Shown: positions 43,520-56,400 of the stretch, one piece after another
Layout of the letters: the number at the start of each line of letters is the position of its first letter
How positions within the stretch are numbered: the first letter of the stretch is position 1
From: Juglans regia
Taxonomy: Eukaryota; Streptophyta; Magnoliopsida; Fagales; Juglandaceae
Length of the DNA stretch: 64,000 nt
Reading direction: 5' to 3'
NCBI RefSeq assembly: GCF_001411555.2
Contig: NC_049915.1
Coordinates: forward strand, 16,506,640-16,570,639
Position numbers and translations under genes: made by a program
Notes under the pieces: model-generated
Databases searched by the model: none
What the model was told of the DNA's origin: nothing
Seen by the model: only the letters and a program-made list of their open reading frames with translations

Positions 43520-46500
43520 ATGGCAGAGCTCTTTCTTTCTGCATTCCTTCAAGTGTTGTTTGACCGACTAGCGTCTCCCGAGTTGCTGAAATTTGCTCGT
43601 CGAGAGGGACTTCGAAAACAGCTGGACAAGTGGGGCAAAACCATGGAAAGAATTCGAGAGGTGCTTGATGATGCAGAGGAGAAGCAACAGACTCAAAAGA
43701 CAGTGAAAGCTTGGCTTGATGATCTTAGAGACTTGGCCTACGACGTGGAAGATATACTGGATGAGTTCACCACAGAAGCTTTGCAACGCAAGTTGATGGC
43801 CTCTGAAAGTCAAGCTACCGCTAGTATGGTACGAAATCTCATCCCTGCTTGTTGTACTAGTTTAACTCCAAGTGCTATTAGAGTCAAGTTTAGGTTGTGT
43901 TTAGAGATAAAAGAAATCACTGCTAGATTTAATGATCTCGTGGCAAAAAAAGATCAACTGAATTTGAAAGAAAATTCTAGTATGGGACCAAGCAAAAGAA
44001 GAGAGATCAGATCTCCCTCAACTTCCTTGGTGACCGAAGATCACATATATGGTAGGGAGGAAGTCAGAGGGGCTGTACTTCAATTATTGGTCAGTGAAAA
44101 ACATAGTGATGCTTCGAATAAAGTACCCAATGTGATTCCTATAGTTGGTATGGGGGGTATCGGAAAAACAACACTGGCCCAGCTTGTATACAATGACAAA
44201 AAAGTGGAGAACTTTTTCAGTCTGAAAGCATGGGCTTGTGTTTCAGAAGATTTTGATGTTACTGTAGTTACAAAAACAATTTTACAATCTTTGACCCCAG
44301 AAAACTGTGATGGCAAAGATCTAAATTGGTTGCAAGAAAAATTGAAGGAGAAACTACGTGGGAAAAGGTTTCTAGTAATTCTTGATGATGTTTGGAACAA
44401 GAACTACCATGATTGGACTCTCCTACGTGCTCCTTTTGAAGTAGGGGCTCCGAGAAGTAGTATTATTGTCACAACTCGTGACCAGAAAGTCTCGTCACTA
44501 ATGCGAAACAAGGAAGTTGATCCTTTTCAGTTGGAGGAGTTGTCAGATGAAGCTTGTTTGCCCATATTTACCCGACATGCATTGGATGCAAGAGACTTTA
44601 GTGCCCATCCATACCTTAAAGATATTGGTGAGGAAATTGTTAGTAGGTGCAAAGGCTTGCCATTGGCAGTTAAAACTATTGGAGGAGTCTTACGCAGTAA
44701 ACATGAAGACCGCAATGAGTGGGAAAAAGTTTTGAAGAATAAAATATGGGATATTTCAGTGGAAGAAAGTGGAATTCCATCCTCTCTTATGGTAAGCTAT
44801 GACAATCTCCCTTCACATTTAAAGAGGTGCTTTGCATACTGCTCAATACTACCAAAGGACTATGAATTTGAGGAGAAGGAAGTGGTTTTATTATGGATGG
44901 CAGAAGGTCTGATTCATCACCCTGAAGAGGAAATGGAAGATTTGGGTTTCGAATATTTTCACGACCTGTTGTCAAGGTCATTTTTCCAAAAGTCACGTAT
45001 TAATGAATCAAAATTTGTGATGCATGACCTCATCAATGATTTAGCTCAATCGGTTGCAGGCGATACATGCTATAGAATGGAAGATAGAATTGGGAGTAGT
45101 CAGGATGAGGATATTCCTATAAAGCCACGCCACTCATCTTACTTGGGAAGCGAATATGATGTAACTAAAAAGTTTGAGGTTTTCTCTAAATTCACAAGTA
45201 GTTTACGTACATTCTTACCTCTCATGCTACCATATCCAGGTTGTTGCTATTTGGCTCGCCATGTTCCTTTTGAATTGGTTCCAACATTACGTTGTTTAAG
45301 GGCGTTATCTTTCAACGGATACCGCATAACGGAGCTACCTAATTCTATTGGTGATTTGAAGCATCTGAGGTACCTTAACCTTTCACACACTCGAATTAGA
45401 CTCCTGCCAGAATCAGTAGCTAGTCTCTACAACTTGCAAACATTGTTGTTGAAGTACTGTTTTCATCTAAAGAAATTGCCTTCAATGTTATGCAACTTGG
45501 TCAACCTACTCTGCCTCAACATTGAATGTGCAGATAGTTTGGAAGGAATGCCTATGCAAATAGGTAAACTAACTTGTCTTCAAACACTGTCTAATCTAGT
45601 TCTGGGAAAAGACAGTAGTTGCTCTGGAATAAAGGAGCTTGGACCTTTGAAGCATCTTCGAGAGACACTCTGCATTTCAAGATTAGAGAATGTGATTGAA
45701 TCGAAGGATGCAAAAGATGCAAAATTAATTGAAAAGACGAAAATTGATGTGTTGTCGCTGGAATGGAGTAGGGACATTGATGAGTCGAAAGACACGACAA
45801 GTGAACTAGAGGTACTAAATGGGCTACGACCTCATAACGCTTTGACGAAGCTGGTTATAATTAACTATGGTGGTACAAAATTTCCAAATTGGTTAACATC
45901 TCCTTCATTTCCTCATATGGTCTCCTTGAGATTAGAAAATTGTTACAACTGCACATCATTACCTCCATTGGGGCAATATTTGCCATCACTCAAAAATCTT
46001 TGGATCAAAGGCATGGCTAACGTGAAGAGTGTTGGTTCTGAATTTTGTGGCGGTAATTTAGAGACTCTGCATTTCCATGACATGGAGGAGTGGGAGAATT
46101 GGAGTCCTTGTGAAGAATTCCCGAATCTGCATCAGCTTTCCCTTCGTAAGTGTCCAAAGCTATTAGGGAAGTTACCAAACAACCTTCCTTTACTAAACGA
46201 AGTTGAGATAATTGATTGTGCGCAGTTGGTGGTCTCACTTTCATGCTTTCCAGATAAATGCAAATTTAACATTAAGAATTGCAGAGGGCTTTGTATGGAA
46301 GGGGTGGTGTTTGGAAGCAAGGTTACATTCAAATCAATATTCTTCTACAGATCACTTTCACCAATTTCAGATGAAGGGCTTGATATGGAAGGGTTGGAAA
46401 GGTTAACTATTAACAGCTGTGAGGAGTTGAAGACTTTGTGGTCAGACAAGGTGGGATCACTACCACATCATCTCCCATGTCTGCATAATCTCAACATTTA

Positions 46501-47587
46501 TAGTTGTCCCAAACTAGTCTCTTTGGTGGCAGAAGAAGTTGATCAAGAGAGTCTCCAACTCAGAATCACATCTATTGATATCAAGGATTGCATAGCCTTG
46601 GAATCATTACCCAAGGTATTGATGTACAACAACATGTGTCTTGGGTATATTTGTATCAGAAATTGTGATTCGCTAACGCATTTTGCAAGAAGCCATCTGC
46701 CTCCAACTTTAAAGGAGCTATATATAGGCGACTGCAGGAGTATGAGGAAATTGGTGGAGGATGATGATAATGATACAAACAACAACAGTACTACTGCAAG
46801 TAGTAGTGGCATCAAATCTCTTCTTCTTGAGGACTTGAGCGTTCAGTATTGTCCATCCCTTGAATCCTTAACATCAAGCGGGGAATTACCTGCCACACTT
46901 CAACGCCTCTTTATTATGGATTGTCCGAAGCTGGAGTCAGTAGCCAAGAGTTTTCATCATAACTCATTTCTTACAAATATCACCATCCACTCTTGTGAAA
47001 ATCTTCAATTCTTGAATGGCATACACAACCTCACCTCTCTTCGAGATTTGAAAATAATAGATTGTCCGAGCATTTTATCATTTCCCAAAGAAGGTTTTCC
47101 CACAAACCTAACAACACTTAAGATCTCTAATCTTAAAATCACTGAAGCCTTGTTCGATTGGGGGCTGGACAACCTCACTTACCTAAATCAACTTGAAATT
47201 GGTGGATGTCAGAATCTGGTGTCCTTTCCAGAGATTACGTTGCCTGCCTCTCTAACAAGCCTCTACATCTCAAAATTCTCGAATCTGGAATGCCTGTCTT
47301 CCGAGGGCTTAAGAAAACTCACCTCTCTTCAAACACTCCACATTTATGACTGCGAGAAGCTCACTTGTTTTCCAGAGGATGGCCTGCCTCCCTCACTCCT
47401 AGAGCTTCATATCTCTTCTTGCCAAAAGTTGAGGTCCTTTCTAAAGAATGGCCTACCTCCCTCACTCCAGCAACTTGAAATCCGTGAATGTCCTCTGCTG
47501 TTAGAACCCTGCAAGAAAGATCAGAGAGGAGAGTGGCGCAGGATAGCTGACATTCCTTATGTTCAAATTAGTTACAAATGTGAGTAA
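43520..47587 (+). CDS. NLR3: CC-NB-ARC-LRR resistance protein, I2/RPP13-like-1 type
   Basis: Single exon, 1355 aa, starting MAELFLSAFLQVLFDRLA after the conserved leader. Coiled coil about 1-160 with YDVEDILDEF (74-83). NB-ARC: P-loop GMGGIGKTTLAQ (210-221), kinase-2 FLVILDDVWN (284-293), RNBS-B SSIIVTTRD, GLPL (379-382), CFAYCSILPKDYEF (437-450), MHD (501-503). LRRs from about 591. It keeps the block RITSIDIKDCIALE (46561-46602) that NLR1 and NLR4 have lost, and the VSFPEITLPASLTSL unit that NLR1 has lost. The C terminus is DIPYVQISYKCE. Residues about 150-335 are nearly identical to NLR4, which suggests a recent exchange. No broken motif is seen. Confidence 0.96.
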   Translation: MAELFLSAFLQVLFDRLASPELLKFARREGLRKQLDKWGKTMERIREVLDDAEEKQQTQKTVKAWLDDLRDLAYDVEDILDEFTTEALQRKLMASESQATASMVRNLIPACCTSLTPSAIRVKFRLCLEIKEITARFNDLVAKKDQLNLKENSSMGPSKRREIRSPSTSLVTEDHIYGREEVRGAVLQLLVSEKHSDASNKVPNVIPIVGMGGIGKTTLAQLVYNDKKVENFFSLKAWACVSEDFDVTVVTKTILQSLTPENCDGKDLNWLQEKLKEKLRGKRFLVILDDVWNKNYHDWTLLRAPFEVGAPRSSIIVTTRDQKVSSLMRNKEVDPFQLEELSDEACLPIFTRHALDARDFSAHPYLKDIGEEIVSRCKGLPLAVKTIGGVLRSKHEDRNEWEKVLKNKIWDISVEESGIPSSLMVSYDNLPSHLKRCFAYCSILPKDYEFEEKEVVLLWMAEGLIHHPEEEMEDLGFEYFHDLLSRSFFQKSRINESKFVMHDLINDLAQSVAGDTCYRMEDRIGSSQDEDIPIKPRHSSYLGSEYDVTKKFEVFSKFTSSLRTFLPLMLPYPGCCYLARHVPFELVPTLRCLRALSFNGYRITELPNSIGDLKHLRYLNLSHTRIRLLPESVASLYNLQTLLLKYCFHLKKLPSMLCNLVNLLCLNIECADSLEGMPMQIGKLTCLQTLSNLVLGKDSSCSGIKELGPLKHLRETLCISRLENVIESKDAKDAKLIEKTKIDVLSLEWSRDIDESKDTTSELEVLNGLRPHNALTKLVIINYGGTKFPNWLTSPSFPHMVSLRLENCYNCTSLPPLGQYLPSLKNLWIKGMANVKSVGSEFCGGNLETLHFHDMEEWENWSPCEEFPNLHQLSLRKCPKLLGKLPNNLPLLNEVEIIDCAQLVVSLSCFPDKCKFNIKNCRGLCMEGVVFGSKVTFKSIFFYRSLSPISDEGLDMEGLERLTINSCEELKTLWSDKVGSLPHHLPCLHNLNIYSCPKLVSLVAEEVDQESLQLRITSIDIKDCIALESLPKVLMYNNMCLGYICIRNCDSLTHFARSHLPPTLKELYIGDCRSMRKLVEDDDNDTNNNSTTASSSGIKSLLLEDLSVQYCPSLESLTSSGELPATLQRLFIMDCPKLESVAKSFHHNSFLTNITIHSCENLQFLNGIHNLTSLRDLKIIDCPSILSFPKEGFPTNLTTLKISNLKITEALFDWGLDNLTYLNQLEIGGCQNLVSFPEITLPASLTSLYISKFSNLECLSSEGLRKLTSLQTLHIYDCEKLTCFPEDGLPPSLLELHISSCQKLRSFLKNGLPPSLQQLEIRECPLLLEPCKKDQRGEWRRIADIPYVQISYKCE

Positions 47588-48698
47588 GAAACGGAGGAAT
47601 AAATCCAATGGTAAGTTTGTTTTGGCTCTGATCCAAATTTCCTTTGAATGTTGAATGGTGGCATTGGAGAGATCCCATCACTCCTATTGCATGCTGCGTC
47701 TCTGGTTAGTATGCTGAATTCTTGTGTTTTTTTTTTAATTTTTTTCTCTTTGGGTTTGCATAACCACATAACAAGTCCTTGTTAAGATTTCTAAATTTCC
47801 AAGCAAATAGAGAAGGTTTTCGAACATGCAATTTTTTATTTTCAAATTGGAAAATTGCTTAACTTGACAAATGATCGGGCTCCAAAATAGCTACATAACT
47901 AGATATTGACATATTGTTCCTCTGATTTTTTCAAGATCAGCAGTATGACAACTGCTAATGAAAAATTGCATGTTCCAAGGCCTTGTCTCTATGCCAATTA
48001 GCAATTTGCCTAGAAGTAGGAATAGATGGAATCATCATATTACTTCTATGTTTAGTTTTCAAAGTCCATATATATGTTGATATATCTTGTTCCTTTCTAG
48101 TATGTTTTTCCATTTATGATTTATTATTTTTTTCATTTATGGATTTGCATCTTGTCAGATCATTGATTGCATGACATTGGGTTATGAATACGATTGTTAA
48201 GGATGTTTTATTTTTTCAACAAGTTTCCATTATAAAAAGTTTCCCTAGTTTGTTATTTTGTCAAAAAGGTTTCCATTTGAGAAAGTTTCCTTAGTTTGCT
48301 CCAGTCTCCGTTATAATAAGGACCAGGATTGTAATGCAGAGATATTGTTTGATGAAATAATTAAAGATTACGGTGGTTTGAATTTTCATTGATTTCTTTG
48401 TAGTGGGAAACACAGAATTCCTACTGCAATTATCCTTACACTTCCGCTACGCCAAAAGTCCTCTGGCTGAGTTTAAACTGGACCCACCCTTGCAAGCAGC
48501 TTTAGCTGAGTTTCTCCAATAATAATAATAATGATAAAAACAAGAAAATCCTCTGTTTTCTCTCCCCTTCTCTTATATGAATATAAATACAGAAATTGGT
48601 ATAGACAAAGAAAAAAAAATCCTCTGTTTTACTGATTGAGAATACAAATATATATATATATATAGGCTGTTAAATATTTATCTGTTCAATGCTTGCAG

Positions 48699-48763
48699 AT
48701 GGTTCAAAAGACTGATGAAAGCTGTTGAAACTTCCAATTGCTGTCTGAAAAATGGATGTACAA
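48699..48763 (+). other. Candidate 65-nt noncoding 3' exon (NLR3)
   Basis: Bounded by gcttgcag and gtaatatt. The NLR3 stop is at 47585-47587 and the donor begins at 47611, so a spliced 3' UTR would join 23 nt after the stop to this exon. A second acceptor-like ttgttcttag|gttgaagg follows near 48932. Confidence 0.55.
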
Positions 48764-50447
48764 GTAATATTGCTTTTCTCCTGCTCTGATATTTCTCTTA
48801 CCATGGAGCAAACCACTTTCAAGTTAATATAAGAGATTGATGCATGGAACAACTGTTGGGATTTTAGTGAGTTCCATAAGCCAAGTTCTTTTTAGGTATA
48901 CTAATAGAAAGAACTGCTACTCTTGTTCTTAGGTTGAAGGGGTACAAGAAAGTTCTAAAGCAAGCAACGATGGATGGCCTTTTCATAGCAATTCTCAGTG
49001 GGGTGGGCCAAGCTCATAAACATTAGATTGCGCTCTTCACAATGGCTGGATCATGGATTCCTTCTCTGCCTCAACATACTCTTCTAAAATTGCAGCACCA
49101 AGTCTTTCTTTGTGGTTTTGCTATTCATATCCACATAATCAATGTCTGGCAATTTGTCATTTATTATATCTAATTGTAAATTTGTAATGAATCAAATTAA
49201 TCCCATTTTCATGTTGAACTACAAATTTTATACCCGTAATTTCAAAGCATTTCTTTTGTAGCTTTGAATTTCTCATCCACTCTCGGCAACTCAATGATTT
49301 AAAAAAGAAAAAAAAAATAATAGACCATTCAGTAGATTCCAAACCTACGATGTACATGAAGAAGAGGAGGAAAATTTATAAATTTATAAAAATAACTTAC
49401 CATATTTTTATTTTGCTTGGGAAAAAGTGAAACACTAAAATGGACTTACATCTTTGAGGATTAAGGCTTTTGTTCTGAGTTTTCTATCCCCTTCTCTTAT
49501 ATATTTGATTTTTATTTATGGATTTTTATTTTGTTTAAAAGAAAAAAGAAAAGAAACTCAATTAAAACTTGCAGTTAATATTCTCTAATTTTTAGTTTAC
49601 AAGGTTATCTCGAGGACTCGGATGATTACCTTAACTAATTTCGAATCACCTAATTGAAATTGGATAGAAACTTGCAAAAACTTGGAATTCGCTGCACACG
49701 AACGAGACAAGTTTGAGCAAGTTCTCTAAAAAATTTATGAGGCTTCGTTCTAAGACAAACTCAAGCCCGAGCAAAATGTTTGCGAGATTTGCCATTTTAT
49801 ACTGGAAATGATTGTGAGACATGATTGAAGCAACTTTTGTGATTTGAGGATTTATAAATTAAATCATCAAATCATTACCTAATTATTATACAAAGATACA
49901 AAATCTTATACAACTTTTCCAAACTTCCAAACAAAGCAGAGATAAATTACAACTTTTTTAAAATTTTAATAAACAATTATATTCAAATAATTTTTTAATT
50001 TATAATATTTTTATTCATTTTTTTTTCTCTCATGTAGTGGAGTAGTCTATTCCTTGAATCTGAAGATACATCATTTATTCAATTTGGCACTATTGAATTT
50101 ATCTGCATCACCTATATGGAAATATTGAATTTATAAATCATGTCATGTAAGCATATCCACGTCTATTTATAAATAGAATTTTTCTTTGCCGAAGTAACGT
50201 GGCCAACTCACGTGGTGATTGCATTAATGAATCAAAGAAAAAGCAGAGTAATGGAAAAAAGGCTTGATCAAAGATGGAGACTTTGGCTACTAAGTCAGCA
50301 ATAATTAATGCCATAAAAATTGAGCCATCTGCCATAAAGTAATTTCCACGAAATTTGAAATTCTAGCTCTTTAGCCTCTTTTATAACTCATTTTTAGATA
50401 GAAAGATATTTGTGCAAAATTTAAAATGCAAATAAAGCTATCATTTA

Positions 50448-50718
50448 GGCCTTGTTTGGATAACAAGAGTCTATCACTGTAATATCAAAACACTACAAAT
50501 ACAAATATTTTTCAATTTCAAATCTTTAACTTTTTTATTTAATCATTACTTTTTCAAATTTTTAAACAAAACACAAAAAAATCAACTTTTTTCAAATCTT
50601 GAAATAAAAAATATTAGAAAATTATATTCTAATAATATTTTAACTTTACAATATTTTTATTAACTTTTTCTCTTTATTTTTTTAAATTTCGTAAAACATC
50701 ATATTTCGCTATCAGGCC
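50448..50718. mobile_element. MITE with TTA target duplication (second copy)
   Basis: Same element and site as 36866-37135; TTA at 50445-50447 and 50719-50721. Shared by descent through the segmental duplication. Confidence 0.65.
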
Positions 50719-53700
50719 TTAATGATTTTGTAGTTTTATTTATTTATTGGATTGGTAGGGTAGGTTAGTAGAATCAATGAGGCCATGCAGCTGCGGAATT
50801 GAATCCGAGGAAGCAAAGAAAAAACAGAGTTACAGAGTGGAAAAAAACTTCATGTGATTGTACATGAAAAGTCTTTAGAGTTTCAGTCAGCTATATATTA
50901 ATGCCATATAAAACTAAGCCATCTACCCTACTATCACGAATTTAATTAAATGATAGAGACACTTGAAATTCTTGCACCCAGAAGTAAATAGAGACAACAC
51001 GATACATAACGTGGACGTGATTTTTATCTTTGAAGTAATGCCACGCGTCATTCTTTTTATTATCATTTTTATATTATTATTGTATTTTACTATATATTGC
51101 CAGTATAATTTCGAGTAGAAAAATAATACTTTCTTCTCAAAATTCAATTATTATATTTCAAATCAATGAAATTTATTTCTTTTTCCCAACTTTTGATTTT
51201 TTTTTTTTAAGTTTTCTGAAAAATGAATTCTAAACATCAGCCACTATTTACTTTCATAACTCACACTTAACTTTTTTTTAATAAGGTATGAGAGTGTTTT
51301 TCATATGATATGTGGGGTGTGTGATAGTGAATAATGGCTTATAAGAATAACTTTTCTTTCCGAAATCTATTTGTATAGTCACAATTTATTTGTTTATAGG
51401 CCATCGTTATTGCAATGTGAGCTTTATCTGTTGTCGAATGTCGATCTCTCTCTCTTTCTCTCTTTATCCGTACGGAATTTTATATCATGTTCTGGTGTTC
51501 AAGTCAAGCAAGACTTGGCTGGTGCTCACTATTCATGATAATACTTTACATCTCACATCTGTGTTGAGCAGCCTGGTTGGAAAATGTAGAACTGAGGCGT
51601 GGTTGTGATGCGTTGGTATGGAAATTGTAGTTGGTTGTGAATTTGTGAAGTGGCTAAGGGCCATGAAGCGTTGTTGTGGCGTTAACTATTGGCTCGCTGT
51701 GAAAATTTGTATTTTGTGTTAATTATTAATTGATGTTGTGCGCCCAAGCATGTCAATCACAAATAACCTGTTGCATATTTGCATTGTATCTGTTTCATGT
51801 CCTTATAATTTCATTAACTGTGCTCTATCTATGTTTGTGCCGAAACTTGGAAAATTAGTGGTTTTGGTGTCATATAGAATAATGATACACCACCAACTAT
51901 ATATATTACAATTCAAACACTACTACACATTAAAATATTAATATTTTTTTAAAAATTTAGTTCAAAATTTCTGTACTTGCAGCAGTTCAAAATAGATAAA
52001 TTAATAATTTTTTTATAATTAGTTGTAAGTAAATTGTAGTATTGATGTTCTTATGTCATTTTTTCCTGGATTTTTCCCGAGCGATAACCGGCTCGAGCAA
52101 GACGGTAACACTCTTATGCCGACTCTGTGGCCTATTTTAAGGAAATTCAGTTATTGGATTTGGTATGTTATAAGTTGAATGAATTATTCAATTTGCAAGC
52201 TGATATATAGAATGCATTATTACATTATTTACAAGGCAAGATTTTGATTTGTGATATTTAAATTTAATTTTGTTTTTAAATCAACTCATGCCATGTAAGC
52301 ATTTTGTTAAATGTGTTATCCACGTGGTCGGTCGACTTGTAAATATATTTTTTCTTGTTGAATTAATGTGCCAAGTACTCATGTGGTGGAGTAGTCCATA
52401 GTCATACCATGTGATTGAATTAAATGAATCGAAGAAAAAGCAGAGTACTGGAAAAAGACTTGAAAGAAAGGATCGAAGACATTGGCTAAATAATTAATGC
52501 CATAAAAACAGAGCCATCTACCCGTTAGAGTAATAAATTTCCACGATTGAATGCGGGCAGTTTGAAGATGATGACGTAGACAGATCATCATGGAGAAGAT
52601 GTCCGGAGGGAGCTTTGGATTTCTTCATCATGTCCTGAAATTCTCTTTAATTTGTGTCGTTAAAATTAACCTACATAATTCGTCTTCCACTTAGGGATGC
52701 CAGCTTCAACCTTAATTCAAATTGGGGATACTTCTAATCCAAATATATGAAGTGGACTCTACAAAATATATGGCTTATATAATGTTGCAAAAAATATTTG
52801 TACAAGTACCAATATTAAATGTTGTAAGGTCTACTTTATATGTGTCTGTATCTTTTTCCCACTTAAGGCTCTCAAGGCGAGGCACGAATTTGAGGAGACT
52901 TTGATCCAAACAGTACTACATGCAATTTCTTCATCTATCGGGTGTATAAATATTATAATCTATTAAAAAAATAGAAAGAATATGTGTTTTGGTGTCATAT
53001 ATTAAAAATGACAATGATACACCACCAACTATTTTACAACTCAAGTACTATTACACATTAAAATATTAATATTTTTTACTTATTTTCAAAATTTTTGTAC
53101 TTCCAGTAGTTCAAAGTAGATAAAATAATAATTTCTTATGCTTAGTTATAAACAAATTTTAGTATTGTTGTTCTTATATCATTTTCCTATTAAAATTATG
53201 TTTTTGTGAGTGTGTGCATATCACGACCCCAAGTCGAAATGAGACATTATCTCCGTGGAGCTCCTCTGGTCACTCGGAAGCACGTAAAATTGAGTGACAT
53301 TCTTTGGGTTGTCGCTCAATGGCAACCGGCTCAGACGAGACGGTAACACTCTTGTATTGACTTCGTGGCCTCTCTAATGACAGAGGCTAAATGATGCCTG
53401 GTCAAGTACTCACTGGGCGCAAAGTTGGGTATCGCTCTTTATGAAGTCACACGCACGATCATCACCTGTAGTGTGATGAAGGGAGACAGAGTGTGCAGAT
53501 GATCCCTAGAGGAGACCATGGTGCATACATTAATAAAATGATTGTATGGACTTTATGTGGATTAAAACCCCAAGTCGAGTTGGGGCACTATCTCGGTGAA
53601 GCTCCTTTGGTCACTTGGGAGCGAATAAAACTGAGTGATATTCCTGGATTGTCGTTGAACGATAACCGGCTCGAGCGAGACGGTAACACTCTCATGTCGA

Positions 53701-54147
53701 TTCTGTGGCTTCTCCACTGGCAAAAACTAGAGGATGTTGGTCACGTATGCGCCGAGCATGGAGTTGGGTATCACTCAATATAAAGTCACGCGCACGGTTA
53801 GCTTCCGTCGTGTGGCAAAGGGAGCCAAAGTGTGCGGATGGTCCCTAGGGAAGGCCATGGTCCATACTTTAATTAAATGGTGACTTTTCAAATGAAAAAA
53901 GTGATTTTGAGTGCGTTGTGTTTTTCTGTGAAGTTTGGGAAGGCACTGGTGATTTATAATAATGGTAGATATTAGAGTCTTATGAAATTGCCATTTTTGC
54001 ATAACTTCATATTTTTCCTTGTTTATATTTTTTAGTGTTAGTTTTTTATTTCACTTGCTGAGATTTTGGGAAATCTCACTATGGTGTCCCCACCTGCGAT
54101 TCTGCTCCTCGAAACTATAAATTTTGATGCAGAGGGATATTATGAGA

Positions 54148-55590
54148 TTCCTTTATACTTGAATTCATTTGTTATCATCAAAATTTATATGTAGATATAT
54201 AATTATATGAAACTTGAAACCTTGAGTTCAACAATTATTAAAAAATACTTCCTTAATCACTAAATAAAAGAAATTAAAAAATCTCAATAGGAGCTCCCAA
54301 CAGGAAGAGTAGCATTTTCCTTTATTTTTTGAATGCTTGTTTAGTCTTTAATGTACCACAAGCTTGCATTTTGGTTATTCCAAAGAAAGAAGCGGGCCCC
54401 TTTCATATAATTTCGTTTTATTAATTCTAGATACAGTCTTAAAGTGTGAATAAATTCTGTACACTGTATTTAAAAAAATAAAGGTTGGCAAATAGTAGGG
54501 AGTAAACATAATGAAATTGCTCCTAAACATACAAGATTCCTTCAATATATTATTTAATCGACAATAGATATGTATCAGTATTACTCTTAATTACGTACCC
54601 CAGACGGCAAAAACAAGAGTTTCAGGTCTTAATTATTTGCTCAATTATAAGTAGTCTTCTTCAGCGACAAAACTCTGGAAGTTTTCGAATGAATTGTGAC
54701 AAAAAGAATATGATAGAAAAAAGCAACTTGCTCTCGTATTATTAACTTACTGTGCATATATTCAACATTAATAATTTGGAGCTGCATGGTGGATTAAGGC
54801 CTTCTTTGTTAAAACGCGTTGATGTTTGATTTTTCATTTAAAAGAATGAGTCACACATCAGCCGATCATGGATTATGGGAATCTTGAAAACTTTAATCCT
54901 TATATTTTTTCGCCGAAACGATGCATCAACTCATGTGCTCTTTCTTACTTTTGACGAAAAATATTTTAATAAGAATGATGATAATAAGAATTATTAATTA
55001 TAAGAATAACCACTATAATATCATAATAATTATCTTAATAGGGTTCTGATAAAAAAATATTATCTTAGAGCCGTCGTCTATAGTTAAAATTTTATAAGAG
55101 AAATACTATTTATATATCATCTTCAAATTAAAAGCTAATATATGCTATATATTGTATTTTAAGTAATTTATCAACTAGTAAATATATAGTCGGTCATGAG
55201 AAACGCGTTGGTTAGTGCCAAAAGTTAATTTTATCCTTAATCATGATTAGGCCCCATTTAAATACAAGAAGTGTTTCATCTCATTTTATCTTATCATTAC
55301 AATTTTTCTAAATTTTCACACAAAATATAATGAAGAATTCAACTTTTTCAAATATCAAAATAATAATAATATTAAAAAATAATATAATATTTTAACAATC
55401 ACTTATTCCAGCTTTTTTTTTTTAATAACATTTATTCAAGCTATATGTGCACAAAAAAAGATTCCTAGTCGTGTGTCTCATTTTTTCTGTTTATCTATAT
55501 TGCCCAAAACTCACTGTGTTGTAATTTTACTTCTCTGTTTTTCCTTTAGAAAACTTGAAGGTAGATGGTATTTATTTTGGGGAGTTCGTT
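54148..55590. other. NLR4 upstream block of the NLR2 type
   Basis: From about 54318 the sequence matches 17460 onward (accacaagcttgcattttgg; cagacggcaaaaacaagag). About 54748-54995 matches 18590-18852 in inverted orientation, and 55070-55405 matches 20290-20640 in direct orientation, including the MITE. About 55440-55580 matches 14508-14640. NLR4 is therefore preceded by a patchwork of flank types. No gene. Confidence 0.65.
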
Positions 55591-55592
55591 TA

Positions 55593-55799
55593 GGCCTCGT
55601 TTGGATCAACAACTCATTTGAGTGCACAATACTATTTAATGGTAGGACTCAATTATTTTACAACTTTCCATAAATATATCTAAACTCATCTTAACATCTG
55701 AACACATCTTAAATTCATCTTAAGTGGGTTCCACAAAACTCATATCAACTCACTAATATTTATAAAGAACTCAGCTCAGCTCAACAATCAAACACAACC
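55593..55799. mobile_element. 207-bp MITE, TTA target duplication
   Basis: Left end GGCCTCGTTTGGATCAACAA, right end on the other strand GGTTGTGTTTGATTGTTGAG; TTA on both sides (55590-55592, 55800-55802). The interior has taaactcatcttaacatctg. PIF/Harbinger (Tourist) type by its 3-bp duplication. Confidence 0.8.
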
Positions 55800-55802
55800 T
55801 TA

Positions 55803-56255
55803 GTATATCACATGGCTTTCATTGTTTGGCAAGAAAGCACCACGCTCTGGGAATGAGTTCTTCTATTTGCAAGCTGATATATAGAACACACTATCTACAT
55901 TACTTATATGGCAATATTTGATTTATGAAATGAAAATTTTAAAATTCTTTTTTAAATCAACTCATCATTGTAAGCACTTTGTTAAATGTGTTATCTACGT
56001 CGGCTTGCAAAAGGCTTTTTAATTAGTCTTGCTTGTTTTCACAATCATTCTCATCTCATCTCATCTCATGATCATTACAATTTTTTTAAACTCTCACGCA
56101 AAATAAAATAAACAATTCAACTTTTAACTTTTATAAAAATTCATCTCATCTTATCTGCGAAAACAAATGAGCACCATAGTTGTTTTTTGGTTGTTCTAAA
56201 ATTATTTTCACTTTATTTCTAAAACCTTGTTTTATTTGTCTAGTCATAGCTTTTA

Positions 56256-56294
<39 letters not shown>

Positions 56295-56400
56295 TTTGTA
56301 ATTGATTGTCACCGGAGAACTTTCAAATTGGCCATGCATGGTACGTTATTATTGTGAATCTGTGATTGCTTTTATTTTTATTATTATTATTATTAGTTGA
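55803..56400. other. Intergenic: module pieces, MITE remnant and (TA)n
   Basis: 55870-56010 resembles 38818-38960 (gcaagctgatatatagaac). 56045-56165 is a short 'tctcatctcatctcatctca' MITE remnant. An (AT)n run is at about 56261-56291. No gene. Confidence 0.55.

Larger units (their letters stand above)
47588..54147. repeat. Segmental duplication, second copy of about 31.9-40.75 kb
   Basis: Collinear with the earlier block: NLR 3' flank, U-module, TTA MITE, upstream module, TGACG-ended repeat. Offsets are about 15690 at the start, 13875 near 50225 and a constant 13377-13378 over 52379-54130. Changes of offset correspond to the MULE-like insert (35043-36219) and the 172-bp MITE (36513-36684) in copy one and a roughly 640-bp gap in copy two. 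It ends abruptly at about 54147 (ggatattatgag|attcctt), where copy one continues tatggaggtctag. No gene inside. Confidence 0.82.
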
